Shown here in pieces: positions 10,440 to 22,562 of a stretch of DNA of 64,000 nt. Position numbers and translations under genes: made by a program. How positions within the stretch are numbered: position 1 is the stretch's first letter; every line of letters starts with the position of its first letter. Location: positions 15,846,490 through 15,910,489 of the forward strand of contig NC_060892.1 of NCBI RefSeq assembly GCF_014805685.1, written 5' to 3'. Under the pieces are notes generated by a model. The model did no database searches. It had not been told where the DNA came from and saw nothing but the letters and a program-made list of their open reading frames with translations. The DNA comes from Silurus meridionalis (Eukaryota > Chordata > Actinopteri > Siluriformes > Siluridae).

Positions 10440-12050
10440 AGTAAACAGGCGATATTTCCTGGCATACAATCTTCTTGTGAAGGGAGCTTTGGATTGGAAA
10501 ATGGTCTCTACCACCATGGCTGAGAGACAGAGGTTTAGAGCTGTGCCCCACAGTGGCCACAGCCTCCACTGCTTTGGGCAGGGGTGAAGTATATTGCCCT
10601 AATCCTAAAACAGAACATCTCATCCGGAATCTCCGAAGGGAGGGTGTTCGGGAAGGTTTACCAGGTTGGCGAACCATGGCTGGTCTGGCCAACACAGGAC
10701 TACCAGATGGAGATGGGGCCCATCCTGGCAAACTCTCTCCAGAATGATGCACATAATAGCCTCTTAGGTCAGAGAGGAAATGCTTCAACGCTAGAAGCAC
10801 AGCCAGCATCTCCAGGCAGTTGATATGCCACAAGAGATGGGGCCCTTACCCTAAACCTTGGGCAGAGCAGCCACTTATGACCGCCCCCCAGCCCATGAGG
10901 GAGGCATCCGTTGTTAACGTTACGCAATGACAAGGAGCCCCCAGCACATAGCCCTGTGACAGGAACCCGGGTTTCCTTCCACATGTCTAAGGCCTAAGTC
11001 ATGAAGCTTGACCGTAATTGTGTCTAGTGGGTTGCCCCTCTGGGAAAACCCACTGGTTCTGACCCACCATTGAAGGGGTCTTATATGCAGAAGGCCAAGT
11101 GGTAATCACGTTGGATGCAGCTGCCATCAGACCCAGCAGCCTTTAAAACTGCTTTACAGTGAGTGACTGGCCTTCTGTCACTCTCTTGATGGCTGTAAGG
11201 ATAGACTCGACTCGAGCAGGAGACAACTGTGCGTAGATGTCGAATCCCACACCACGCCTAAATAGGTGGTTCTCTGTACTGGAGAAAGTAAACTTTTCTT
11301 GGCATTCAATTATAATTATAATTCCTTCATTTTGGTGAGCATGACATCTCAATGCCAGGTCGCCAAGTGCTCTGATTAAGCTAATATCAACCAATCATTT
11401 AGTTCAGTATGCGGATGCCCTGGAGTCTCAGAGGAAGTCCCAGCGAAAATGCGGGGTGAGAATGCAAGGCCAAACGGAAGGACCCGATATTGGTAAGCTT
11501 CAGCCCATAAAAGAAACCTTGGAACTTCTTGTGGACAGGAAGGAGGGGTCCTTCAGATCTATCATGACAAACCAGTCCTCTGAACTGATTTGAGACATGA
11601 TTTGAGCATCTTGAACCTGAGCCTCAGATACAATATGGGATGCAGCGCCCCATCCTTCTTGAGAACTATGAAGTACTATGAAAACCCGTTCTCTCTGTCG
11701 GGAGTTGCTACTACCTGTTTCGTAACCAGAGCCTGCTCAGGGCCCACCAAAGTGGAGCACACACCTCGTTGAATCGAGGCAGATGAGACCCGAACTGAAT
11801 GGTGTCGCCTGTTTCTACAGTGCACAGGACCCATCGAGACACATTTGGCAGGAGTTTCCAGGCTGCCAGATAGTCTCTTAAGGCAGTCAGTCACTCGAGA
11901 CCAACCTCTGGTGTGCCTAAAGCAGCTTGAGCCCTGAAACTGTTCTAGGGGACTCTGGGGAGGTGGCAAGCCCCCCAACTCCGTTACGTTTCTGGGAGAA
12001 AACTAAGGGAGGCACTTGCTGGAGACCACTTTACCCTGAAACACTGGAGG
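10440..12050 (-). pseudogene. DIRS reverse transcriptase and RNase H region, broken
   Basis: Reading on the minus strand, 11143-11394 contains the RT-RNase H junction typical of DIRS (LSPARVESILTAIKRVTEG followed by SLTVKQF). 10432-10833 contains the RNase H segment (HINCLEMLAVLLALKHFLSD). The RT core lies upstream at about 11400-12000 in several short frames; the 11400-11530 block is alignable with 62990-63130 of the second DIRS copy. No single frame is longer than about 130 codons, so the polyprotein is dead. The LINE insertion at 6843-10435 separates this region from the recombinase. Confidence 0.65.
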
Positions 12051-12720
12051 TGGCAATCTCCTGATGAGAGGCGGTCTGTAGCCCGACGCAATTCCAAAAT
12101 TTCGTTCCTCATTTCATCTCCCAGCCTCGTAGGCCTGCAAGACTGCCATGGTATGCAGACAGCCGCAAGCTTGATCAGATGCAGTATATGCCCTGCTCAC
12201 CAAAGCTGAGGTGGTTCGAAGGGGTTTGGTGAGCAGTACCAGGGCCTTAAGGGACAATGCAGCACCGGGGGAGTGATAGCCAGCCATCATCTCTTCAACC
12301 CGGGGAATCGCCCCATAGCCGCACTCTTTGAATCCCACTACATTCGAGTAGAGAGAGAGAGGGTTTATAAGGGTTGCCCCAGGAACTGGACACCTTAGTG
12401 TGCAGATCACGAAAGATGGGCATGCCCCAGCATGGAGGCAGTCACCTAGGTCTCAGGAGGCACTCATCTAGTTTATTTTAAGGATGCTGTTCCTGTTTCT
12501 CAGCTGGCCAAGCGATGCTAAGCTTGGAAACAGCACAAGTTACTACCTACAAGAACTCCATCTTAATTCCCTCTGCTAGGTCAATTTGCGAACCCCATGA
12601 CCTCAAACGTTGCTTCGCCTAGGTGGAAGCGGGGCCATAACCTCTTGGAACGCTTCCTCGAAAACTGACCGAGCATGCTCCACTCCTAGAAAACCCACAC
12701 ATAGACTTTGTTCTGGTTAT
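12050..12720 (-). pseudogene. DIRS gag-like region, broken
   Basis: The minus-strand frame 12114-12410 includes LLTKPLRTTSALVSRAY and CGCLHTMAVLQAYEAGR, which I recognise as the conserved capsid-like region of fish DIRS/Ngaro gag proteins. It lies upstream of the RT, the expected order. Frames before and after are short and interrupted. Family assignment is from remembered similarity; the structural role is inferred. Confidence 0.6.
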
Positions 12721-12849
12721 CCATTTTTCTTTTTTTTTTTTGCTTTTATCATCTTACCTGTACTTACCTGTGGCAAAACAAACAGAGACACACAGAGCGC
12801 TTCCTGAACAAACAAAAGCTAGCGCCGTCTCCACTGCATATGCTGTTAT

Positions 12850-12973
12850 AGCTTCCTGGTAGTGACGTAACATGCCGGTTTCCGTTGGACTGATTACACA
12901 CATGATTCAAAGCGTGGTCACGCAGAGGGGTTCCCAAAGCATTGTTGACGCAGCTTGAGTTCCTGAAGGGGAA
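12850..12973. repeat. right inverted terminal repeat of the DIRS element
   Basis: The reverse complement of this end reads TTCCCCTTCAGGAACTCAAG, then GCTGCGTCAACAATGCTTTG, then words shared with the left ITR through CAGTCCAACGGAAA. The outer 40 bases match the right half of the ICR. Confidence 0.8.
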
Positions 12974-13408
12974 GCTCAATGCACATGTTTCTGGTTCCTG
13001 ATGTAATGGCTTCTGTTACACACATGCTGTACCACTCTTCTTCTTTGCCTGCTCTATCATTTTTCTCATTATCTTTTTGTTGTTCCTTTACTATGCAAAC
13101 GTGTTGAAAGGTTACAATCTATGGTCAAGCTATCAAGATGTAGTTAGTTATATTCCAATTACTTTCCAGTAAATTTACAGGAGTTGTTTTAGGTCTTCTT
13201 CTTCTTCTTCTTCTTCTCCTTCTTCTTATCATCTTTCAACTTTTTCTTTGGTCATTTTAGCATTTTCTATTTGCTGTTCAATAACTGCAAAGGTTTTTAA
13301 TCTGGTCTCATTGCATTGTTATCTGTGTATTCGATAATTGACTGGCTTGTGTTCACATATGATCTTTTGTTAAATGTGTAGATGTTTTAAAGCAACTAAG
13401 GTTAAAGT

Positions 13409-13411
<3 letters not shown>
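12974..13411. other. unique DNA with a (CTT)n tract, no gene seen
   Basis: Contains an interrupted CTT trinucleotide array at about 13194-13228. The rest is AT-rich with no recognisable coding or transposon sequence. Confidence 0.55.

Positions 13412-13458
<47 letters not shown>
13412..13458. repeat. (TG)n microsatellite
   Basis: About 23 uninterrupted TG units. Confidence 0.97.
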
Positions 13459-13460
<2 letters not shown>

Positions 13461-13956
13461 CGTGGGGAGGTGTTGTCAGTAGCAAGACAGGAACAAATCA
13501 TAATGTTTAAAGCAAAATGTCCAACTTTGTACTGATGTCTCCGCTCTTTTGTTTCCCACATGCTTCATCTTTTGCATCGCCTTTTTTGATGTATTTTTGG
13601 GCTTTTTAGTTTTAAGATGAAACAGCGAAACAGGAGCCGAGGCAGCGCTAGTGATAGATGGCTCAGCGCTGTAACACTTTATCCAATCCAGCACAGATTT
13701 CATCCAATAAAGAATCACTTGTGCACTCTCAAACTAAATGGAAGTCAGGCAGCGGGGAGAGAAAAAAAGAGGGCTGCAGTGTGTTTCTGAGCTGCGAAAA
13801 TCAAATTTTCTTAAAGCTGCTGCGGCGGTGGCTCATAGGGAACGCAGCAACAGCCATGACTGGCCTGGGCCACAGCCATCTGCACACACAATTTAATCCA
13901 TCACAGAGCTCCTGACACCATATCAATCACGCTTTCATCAGGACTGCACCCCCTGC
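13459..13956. other. unique DNA, no gene seen
   Basis: GC-balanced, complex sequence from about 13620 to 13930 without a convincing frame. A non-coding conserved element is possible; the sequence alone does not show it. Confidence 0.35.
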
Positions 13957-13958
13957 AA

Positions 13959-14043
<85 letters not shown>
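13957..14043. repeat. poly(A) followed by (TA)n
   Basis: About 20 A residues run directly into about 33 TA units. The junction could mark the tail of a lost retro-insertion, but no element body is recognisable upstream. Confidence 0.95.
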
Positions 14044-14045
<2 letters not shown>

Positions 14046-14330
14046 CAATCCTGCAGCAAGTGAGTGAACCCCCTGCTGACCAGAGCGAGGAGAGAGAAAG
14101 TAGCAGGTCCTCCTCCTACCCCCAAGTAGTTCGGATGGACCGACCCAGACTGGACCAAACCAGACTTAACAGAACCGCACTGTCGTTTGACTTCTCACAT
14201 GCTCACACAGAAATCTCACCACAGCAATTTGTTTTTAAATTCATAATAATTTTCTAAATCCTTATCCATGGAATAAAAACGTACACTTAACATGTTCAAC
14301 ATGTTAGGCCCTTTGATCACACATTTGTGA

Positions 14331-14331
<1 letters not shown>

Positions 14332-14366
<35 letters not shown>
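14332..14366. repeat. (TG)n microsatellite
   Basis: About 17 TG units ending in GCGCGA. Confidence 0.95.
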
Positions 14367-14369
<3 letters not shown>

Positions 14370-15665
14370 AGTGTTGGGGGTTCAGAGAAGGGGGGTTATT
14401 GGGGAGAAATCACATGTGAACACAAATGAATCAGTAAAAAAAATCCATGTCATTAAAAAACAGAAGAAATTTGTAAAAAAAAAATGTGTAAAAAAAATCT
14501 CACGTAAAAACCTAAATTACGTGCAAATGCTTCATGCTTCATCCATAACTAATCACTGTAAAACATCACAGGTGATAAATTGCATAAAAAGAGAAACTTT
14601 TTTTTAAATGTTTACAATTCCTTGACATTTGTAAACATTTTTCATTTTGAATGAAATTACATCCTCCGTCTCCTTGCTCATGTCTCCCCCCTCCACCCTG
14701 GCTACAGAACTCCTCCCGTGGTGGTGGTTGTGGTTGTGCTTTGTTCCGGGAACATGTGCACCATCGCTCTCTCTGCATCCCTCAGGCTCTGGCTCCAGTG
14801 GCCTTTAATTTATAATTCATAGAGGCCACTTTTATATGGGACCTCGGTATACCTGATACCCTTCCACAAAGACATGTCCCGGGACGGGGAGGGTTAGTGA
14901 GCGGGTGGAGGTGTGCTGATAGTGATGCGTGTCTGCTTTATTACACGGGGGAGGGTGGCCATGATGGTTCCAGTGACACCGGTATCTGGATTGACCCTAA
15001 CAATCCTTCAGTGCAGGCCTGGTTTATGGTTTGTTTGTTTTTCTGACATCCTGCTGTCTGGGTATAGCTGAGGACAGAAGACGAAAACGTGGTGCCATGT
15101 TTCCTCATTTAGGAGCGACCTTTTATCTTTTGTAAGAATGAAGACAAAATGCCCTGCAATACACCCATGACCGTAGCATAGTTCGTGTGTGCTGCAGGCT
15201 GCAGTCCTGACCTGACTCCATTATGCATCCTTCATCAACGCTTCATGCTCTAGTGGTATCCTGAACTCGCCCCTCAATTCCCGACTCCTGACACCCGACT
15301 CTCACCTCCCACCGCACCACGTCTTGTCTGATTGCCAGCGGCGGGTTAAACGATAAGTTCAGGATACGTGTATTTATGGTTGTTGTTGCTAAGAACTCCG
15401 AAGTGCATACTGCAAGTGGAACTGCAGCCTATTAACATATCAATGCGCACAGGGTGAGGAAAAACTGAGAAAGAGAGGGAGGGATGGAGGGAGAGAGGGA
15501 ACAAACCAGGGGTGAATAGAGAACAGTGAGCATGTGGCTAAGCTCCAACCTTCATCCAACAACAAACATGTTGCCTCCCCCTGCTTTCCGACATCTTTTA
15601 CCCGATCCCCTACTGCGCTTGGCTAATAAAGAGAAGAAACAGAATGGCAAATTTGTTGAGAAGGA

Positions 15666-15669
<4 letters not shown>
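14370..15669. other. unique DNA, candidate conserved non-coding block at 14780-15060
   Basis: 14780-15060 is non-repetitive and balanced in composition, including CCTTTAATTTATAATTCATA near 14800, a homeodomain-like AT core in a GC-rich setting. 15450-15500 is a purine-rich (GA/GGGA) patch. No coding or transposon signal was recognised. Confidence 0.3.

Positions 15670-15716
<47 letters not shown>
15670..15716. repeat. (TG)n microsatellite
   Basis: About 23 TG units. Confidence 0.97.
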
Positions 15717-15717
<1 letters not shown>

Positions 15718-15910
15718 CCTAGCATACACAGTTCTCTGTCAAATCACTAGGCATGCCCTGGATTAGCTGGCTTGTAGCGTGGCCCCACACTCCACTGAGA
15801 TCATTTAGGCAATTACCAAGAACAAAGACAACGGCCGTGTCAAACATCTCCACTTCAAAGGCCTCCACCAAGGCAAACAGTTACTGCACACTGGTCAATT
15901 TCCATAAACA

Positions 15911-15926
15911 CACAGACACAGATACA

Positions 15927-15969
<43 letters not shown>
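15911..15969. repeat. (CA)n microsatellite
   Basis: CA array preceded by CAGACACAGATA variants. Frames crossing it are artefacts. Confidence 0.95.
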
Positions 15970-15971
<2 letters not shown>

Positions 15972-16086
15972 CCGGCCCAATACCACAACCACCACCCCAG
16001 ATTTCTCAATATCTTCTTCTTCTTCATTGTGCCTGCAGGTATTTTGGCAGTGGTAATGAACAGCAGCTACAAGACATGTATAAAAA

Positions 16087-16146
<60 letters not shown>
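16087..16146. repeat. (CA)n microsatellite
   Basis: About 30 CA units, only about 120 bases after the previous CA array. Confidence 0.97.
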
Positions 16147-16151
<5 letters not shown>

Positions 16152-17512
16152 CTCACACTTCTCATTATTCCAAGTCTGTGACACACTGTCCACCTGTAGA
16201 CCAGTGTTTTTACAGCACCTGCTTGATCTTCATTGATCAATCATTTGTTGTTTTCTTGTTATTTGTTGCTGCGGCATTTCTACTTACGCTCTTGAATTAA
16301 AAAATGGTTAAATGGTTTATTTATTTTTAGCACTGTTGCTGACTAGATATTTTTTATTTATTAGTACTGTATAATTAAATATTAAAAACTAAAGATGCAA
16401 ATTGTATACCAGAATGCCCTAGGTAGTATTTCTGAGAAATATAACAGAGATGTGATACAACACCAGTGACCAGATCTTTCGTAAAAAATTGCTTCATTTG
16501 GATTTTTAGGAACAAAAAACTTTTTATGAGTAGGAGAGAAGATGAGTCATTCATGACGTGATCAATGCTTTGAAAAAGTTTTTCAGAGTCGATTTTATTC
16601 GTGCTCCTGAATCCAAACAGCATGTAAAAAGGGTAATAAAAATTGTGGAAAATAACAAATTTGAACTAATTTGTCATTTTTGTAGTTTAGTTAATGTAAT
16701 ACAAAGTCATTTTTGAGGCTTCATGTAATTATATTGAATGTTTATTGATTTAATTTTATATTATTTTGTTTCGTTTGATTTTTCTGACATTCCAAATCCT
16801 TCTGAACCACACATGCCGCATATTTTTGCGAATAAAAAGACAGCAATTACATTCCTATCTTTTTAATATCCCTTTAATTGACAGAGCATTTATTTCCTTA
16901 TTCACTTACAGAGTGAATCCTCTTCGTCAAAGCCAATCATTTATACTCTGTTTATAAAAATGAATCTTTTTTTTTTTTTTTTTTTTTTTTGATCTACATG
17001 AATCCATTTGAGAAGCATCCTGTCTCCTTTACAAACCACAGCATGACCTTCTTTCCGATTCTTTAACTTAGAACATGAAGTACGGCATCAACCAATCACA
17101 TTATTTAAAGTCCAGCTCACGGGTGGATCACTTTCACACAAACTGAGCAATGTGTAAGGTTTCATACAGAAAAGAATTCTACATTATAACAGTGCCTGCA
17201 TAGAGAAAGGCTTCTATGTAGACCTTATTATTGACAGAAAGAATGCAAAATAATTATGATCAAATTGAATCTTAAAAATAACAATATGCAAGCTTTTCAG
17301 TATTTTTCAGTACTCTTTGTATTTATACAGTAACTCTACAGACCCTACAAAAGAATATTTCACAGTGCCAGGATTCTAGACCCCATTTCCTTTAGATATT
17401 AAAAATAAAATCTTTGATATTCAAAATCTTTAAGGTTCTATTAAGTGTTCTTTTGTCATCTGAACTCTTAAAAGATTAATTTTTAAAACCTTATAATAAT
17501 ATTTTGCTATCA
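16147..17512. other. AT-rich unique DNA with a T tract, no gene seen
   Basis: Includes a T run of about 24 bases ending at 16990. No coding, RNA or transposon signal was recognised. Confidence 0.5.
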
Positions 17513-17520
17513 GAAAGCAG

Positions 17521-18970
17521 CAGAGGTGGCAAACATACACACATCCTTCACTTAAGTAGAAGTACAGATACTAATGTTTTAAAATACTCAGGTAAAAGTT
17601 GGAGTACTGACTACGTTTTTTTTTACTCAAGTTAAGGTAAAGAAGTTTGGGCTCTGACATGTACTTAAGTAAAATGTAGCATGACACTACTGTTTTAGTG
17701 TCATGCTGGTAACTGGACCTCACATCATATTAATAATAGGGCCGTCAATCAATTAAAATATTTAATCGCAACTTATTCGCACATTTTTAATCTGTTCTAA
17801 ATGTACCATACATAAACATTTTACGTTTTTAATACTCTAGTTAACATTGGCATGGAGAATTATAGATGCTTTATGCAAATTTATGATTATTATTAGTGAA
17901 ACCAAACTCATCATAGAGTATGAAGACAAAATATTCTTGTAAATGTAATTATGGTGTTTTAAATTAGGTAAATCATCAGAACACCAAATGAAACTTTTGC
18001 TATTTTTCCACACACATGAGGTAATACCAAATAAACTGTATTACTTCTGACTTCCATACGGATTACATAATCAGAGAATAGATGATCATTTGAAAGGCAT
18101 TTAAAACTTTCAATTCATATATTTGCGAGGTATGTATCCACTGAAATTTAGGTTGTTGTGAACAAGATGGCAGAGAGCACCCCCTGTCTGTTTTCTTTAT
18201 TTTACAAAGCACAGCATTTGTTTATATTATGAGTGTATACAAATAAAAGTAGAACCTTTACAGATTTTAATGATGTATTGCAATTTTCTGTACGATTAAA
18301 AAGACTGTGTAATTTAAGTTTGTTTTGACATTTTGAAGAAAAGAATTCCACAAAATGCGCCGGCGCGTTTGTCGACCCCAGAGGGTTCTTTGTCGAATGT
18401 GCACAGCTGCTGATTTGAGACATCAGTAAAACAAATGTTTAGTAATTTAAAATTCTTTTTCAGTGGAGTTAATTTATTAATTTTTTATCTGAGAAAAAAA
18501 GGACTTTGTAAATAAACGTATGTTGGCTGAAGGTTTTAATTTTCATATATATATATTTCTCAGTCATGTTTACGTCGCTGACTCCCTCTGTCTCATCCAT
18601 GTTAACCCCATACTTATTGTTGCCTTCTACCTTGCTGATTGTTAGCTTCATAAACTAGCCTACATCTGTGGTGTGTGATAGCCAGGAAATTATACACCAG
18701 TGGTAGATTGAAAAAGCTGCCCAATGACAGGAAATAGGTTGATGTGCTGAAAACGGCATGCAGTAAAAAGAAAAATATTGATCAAGTCACCAAATAGATT
18801 AAAACAAAAGTAACGAGTCTGGTTTGAAAATGTAAGAAGTAGAAAATATAGATATTTGTGTAAAAATGTAATGAGTAAAAGAAAAAGTTAATAAAACAAA
18901 GTACTGATACCAGGAAAATCTACTTAAGTACAGTAACAAAGTATTTGTACTTCGTTACTTCCCAACTCTG
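17521..18970. mobile_element. non-autonomous hAT-type transposon, copy A
   Basis: 1450-base element with terminal inverted repeats beginning CAGAGGTGGC on the left and, inverted, CAGAGTTGGG on the right. A perfect 8-bp target duplication GAAAGCAG flanks it (17513-17520 and 18971-18978). CAG termini and 8-bp duplications are the signature of the hAT superfamily. Both ends carry the ACTTAAGTA-type subterminal words common in fish repeats. No transposase frame is present, so it was mobilised by an enzyme encoded elsewhere. A second copy of the same family lies at 59147-60586. Inside, near 17739, is one end of another hAT-like repeat (TAGGGCCGTCAATCAATTAA). Confidence 0.88.
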
Positions 18971-18978
18971 GAAAGCAG

Positions 18979-19635
18979 TTCCAAGAGCAATTATTGACGC
19001 AATGATTTTTCCTTTAAGAGTGGTGTAGTTGCAATTAATTTACAACAAAGTGTTTCAGTGTCTGCAACGGTCCCTATTCAAACTGAGGTTTCAATTCTAA
19101 AAGCTCTTAGTTAACGATAAATCCATTTTGATGCATACAAAGGATACATTGACCTTGATTCATGCCAAATGAGAACCTTTTTAGAACCTTGCTTTAGTCC
19201 TCGGTTGTTTATCGGCTCAGTGAGATGGATTGTCTGCCTTTGAGATATAGACTTCAGAAGAAACGAACCTACTCTCTCCCAGTTTCTCACTTCATCTTCT
19301 CATATCATCTTAAAGATCCTAGACAAACATACAAGAAACCAGATCCTCTACTAGGGCTTGAGTTTCAACCAAACATAGATGCTAATCATGTGCAATAAAT
19401 TATTCACATGCAGCAAAATCAGACTTTACTAAACATTTATTGATAGAGGATGGCTGGTCAGGGTCGAGGCGCTGACATGAGTATTGATATGACCTGTTGG
19501 AGTCAGGACATAGCTCCTGGGGCTGAAGGACAAAAAAAAGAATATTGGGGATGAATATAAGAAATGTCCTACTGACACAAACATTTATTTCAAAACATAA
19601 TTTCAGTATACACTAACAGATGACAAGGCACATCT
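18979..19635. other. unique DNA, no gene seen
   Basis: Composition-balanced to AT-rich sequence with no recognisable element or frame. Confidence 0.5.
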
Positions 19636-20880
19636 TACAGTTTTTTTTTTTTTTTACGATAGCTTAAGCACAAATTTAAAAACAAGACTCATTTTGTCAA
19701 AACACCACACACAATTCACACATCCCCACACAAATAGCAAAACACCTCCGTTTTTTGGAAAATGAAACTGTTCATTCAGAACTTTACCATAATTTAACAA
19801 AATCCATTTTTTACTTGCTATGGAACACACAAGGTTCATACAATAGGATTCTGTTTGATTTATTTACACACTGTTGTTCACAATATATTTATCATTTTCT
19901 GATTATATAGTTTGGGTTGATTTTATCAGAGATATTGTTAAAGTATATAAATATATTGACTGAATATAAACACAAGACCAGTACTGCATATTAAAATTCA
20001 TCCATGCATTTTTAAAGGTTGCATGTTGCACTGAAAATCAGAACATTATAAATACAATATAGTTCATTAAAAAAAACATTTGTGGAGACAAAACAAAAGC
20101 ATGATTCTAAATAAATAAATAAATAACAACCTAACAACCTAACCTGGCCATAACACTTACATAAAGAGAGGACATAACTCCTCTCTCACAAGACAATGAT
20201 GAAAGAATCTTCTTGAAGGTGAATCCATTCTTGCACAGACCTTGCATCAATTAGGTCAAAGGCCTCCTCCATGACTTTAATGAGGGGTATTCTAACATAG
20301 GGCCATGCCGTAAAAACTCTTCAATAAGGTTAAGGAAGGGACAGTATGGTGGAAGATATTGGAGTGAAAATTGTGAATGATCATGAAACCAGTTTTGAAC
20401 CAGAGCAGATCGGTGGAAGATACATGGTCCTAGATAACAATGTGTCTCATCTGCTCTGCATTTATTTGTTTTTCTGCTGTGACAATGTTGTGTAGTCATA
20501 ACAACTTGGCATGGTGGTGAAGGACCCCTTTCAGTGTGATTGCAGCACACATTGTGATGTTGCCTCTACTTTGGCCTGGGAAAATTTGTATAGTTCTGTG
20601 GCCAATGATGTTTCTGATGATGTGGTTCTTCCTCTCACCCCCTCACCTGTTACCATTTTATTTACCTTTTGCTTACACCTGATTGTTGAGTTTACAGTTA
20701 AGCACCTGTGTGTCTACACATTTGACAGCCGTATTTGGTCAACTGTTTTAAAGGGGTTAGATTTGTTAGATTTGTAATGTAGAGAAATGTGTTTAGTGTT
20801 TTGCAAAACAATGTGTGTTATGTTTTGCAAAAAGTGTATGGCTGAAAATGTGCTTATTGTTGTTCATATCTGGGCTGAGG
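19636..20880 (-). mobile_element. IS630/Tc1-mariner-type DNA transposon relic
   Basis: The centre encodes a decayed DDE transposase. The outer parts on both sides carry TTTTG(T/C)CAAAACA and CACACA-type words in inverted orientation (about 19690-19750 versus 20790-20835), consistent with subterminal inverted repeats. The left edge follows a T run at 19640-19655. No target TA pair could be fixed, so the boundaries are approximate. Confidence 0.5.
20160..20580 (-). pseudogene. IS630-like DDE transposase fragment, broken
   Basis: The minus-strand frame 20251-20550 has the block IFHRSALVQNWFHDHSQF followed by LQYLPPYCPFLNLIEEF. I recognise this as the second and third catalytic segments of an IS630-like transposase common in fish genomes. 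The third acidic residue is retained in LNLIEEF, but the position before FHRS where the family has an LDN-type aspartate reads LGPC, so the second catalytic residue seems lost. Sequence after EEF does not follow the family, suggesting an internal deletion. Non-functional. Confidence 0.65.
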
Positions 20881-22216
20881 TTATGATCTTTGAGTGTAAG
20901 GCTTCATTAACTGTGTGTTATTTTTAACTTAAAATAAATTTTATTGCCTTTGACTCTTGTACTGTAGGGATGTCCTGTCCAGCATTTCTATCTCATTCGA
21001 TGTGTCTTTTATTTGACAATGTATATTGGCAACTATCTCTCATACTTCCTTCTTTGCTTTTTTTTGCTTTGTGATTTCTCTATACACATTTAATGTGAGG
21101 TCTTATTTGACAAAGATTGCTGTCAATAAAAAGTTAGCTAGTTAGTTAGATTCACATGAAGTTAAAAATAACTTCACCAGAAGAAATTTTTAAGTGGATG
21201 TTTTCTCAAGTACAGAACTCTCACTGTTATTATTCTCTGCCTCCAAAGCCTCAGAGAAGACAAAAACATTTTTATGCACAGATATACTCAAATCAAGAGA
21301 ACAAATCTAACATAGAGAGCCAGCAAGGTTAGCTAGTAAGTCAGTCTTCGATAAGAGCATTGTTTATGTCATGTGACTCAGTTAGCACCTTTGTTTCTTA
21401 AAAACAAACAAACAAACAAATAAAAACAGCAAGTGTTGAGGTAGTGACTAAGTTAAAACAAATAAATAAATAAAAAATTGAGGTAGCTGAGAAAGAAATG
21501 TGTGGTAAAGAAGAAGAAGAAGAAGAAGAAGAAGAAGAAATGAAAGCGAGAAATGTCATCCAATGTCATCCTTTCACTCTGTCACAAAAGCTGATAATAT
21601 GATCCTGAACATACAGACATATTAAATCTAGCACATTCCCATTATTATTAATACTAATAAGGAGCGATCACATTGTGACTAATAGTCACACAACTCATAA
21701 TGGCAATGTCAGGAGATATGCCTCTTCTTTTTGTTCCTCTCCTTTTTTTTTTTTACTTTGAATTTTGGCATCTGTTTAATTCCAGACCGCTTGGTCATGT
21801 GACAGTAGTCATATTGCTCTGAATAAAGCTGATAATATAAAATAATGCATCTTTACATTTATGAAATTTATGTTTGGAAATGTAATCAGTCACACACACA
21901 CACACACATACACCACACTCTTCCGGCAGGATCAGTGCTCGGTGTCAGTTTAAATTGGCCAGTGTGTATTTGGAGTTAGAGATGCAAAACTGTTTAAATC
22001 TTTAATAAAACGACAAGGATGAAATATCAGACATCATCTACTAGGCATAAGGGACGGGGTGCATTTATATTGTGTCATCTGAAGACCTGTGTGCATGCAT
22101 GTGTGTGTGTGTGGGTGCTATAAGGTTGCAAATTGTTCTATGATGACAATATTATTATTTGCAATATTCCTAGGTACAAAAGCACCAGAGGCCATTTTTA
22201 TTCACCAGACAGCCGT
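20881..22216. other. AT-rich DNA with AAAC/AAAT, (GAA)n and CA tracts, no gene seen
   Basis: Holds AAAC/AAAT repeats near 21397-21475, a (GAA)n array at about 21507-21539 and a short CA run at about 21890-21908. No coding signal was recognised. Confidence 0.55.
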
Positions 22217-22243
22217 CTGTCTCTCTCTTTATCTCTGTGTCTC

Positions 22244-22285
<42 letters not shown>

Positions 22286-22295
22286 ACTCACTTAC

Positions 22296-22327
<32 letters not shown>
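22217..22327. repeat. compound CT/CTGT/ACTC microsatellite
   Basis: Interrupted CT arrays with CTGT and CACT variants. Frames giving SLSLSL are artefacts. Confidence 0.95.
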
Positions 22328-22334
<7 letters not shown>

Positions 22335-22504
22335 ACAAATTCTCACCCTTTTATGTTATTAATGATGATTTATTAAAAAAGTTCCTTTAGGGCGCTGAGT
22401 GATTCTGGTACAATGGCGTTCCACTTAACAAAAGAAAAACAAACTAAGGGCAAAGAAAAAACATTCTTCTTCTTCATTTTTTATTGTTAGAAAGGCATCG
22501 TTAT

Positions 22505-22505
<1 letters not shown>

Positions 22506-22558
<53 letters not shown>
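22506..22558. repeat. (TG)n microsatellite
   Basis: About 26 TG units. Confidence 0.97.

Positions 22559-22562
<4 letters not shown>

Larger units (their letters stand above)
5788..12973 (-). mobile_element. DIRS-1-like tyrosine-recombinase retrotransposon, interrupted by an L2 LINE
   Basis: About 3.6 kb of DIRS-type sequence on the minus strand plus a 3.6 kb LINE inserted at 6843-10435. DIRS elements replicate through a circle and integrate by a tyrosine recombinase, so they have inverted terminal repeats (ITRs) and an internal complementary region (ICR) instead of LTRs. All of these are visible: a left ITR from 5788, a right ITR to 12973, and an ICR at 6021-6091 whose two halves are complementary to the two outer ends. 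Reading from the right on the minus strand come gag-like, RT, RNase H and tyrosine recombinase segments. All reading frames are broken. No target duplication is expected for this class and none was seen. A truncated relative lies at 61722-63224. Confidence 0.85.

Noticed and set aside
13957..13976. Poly(A) run as the tail of a processed pseudogene
   Set aside because: No recognisable gene sequence or target duplication upstream; it grades into a TA array.
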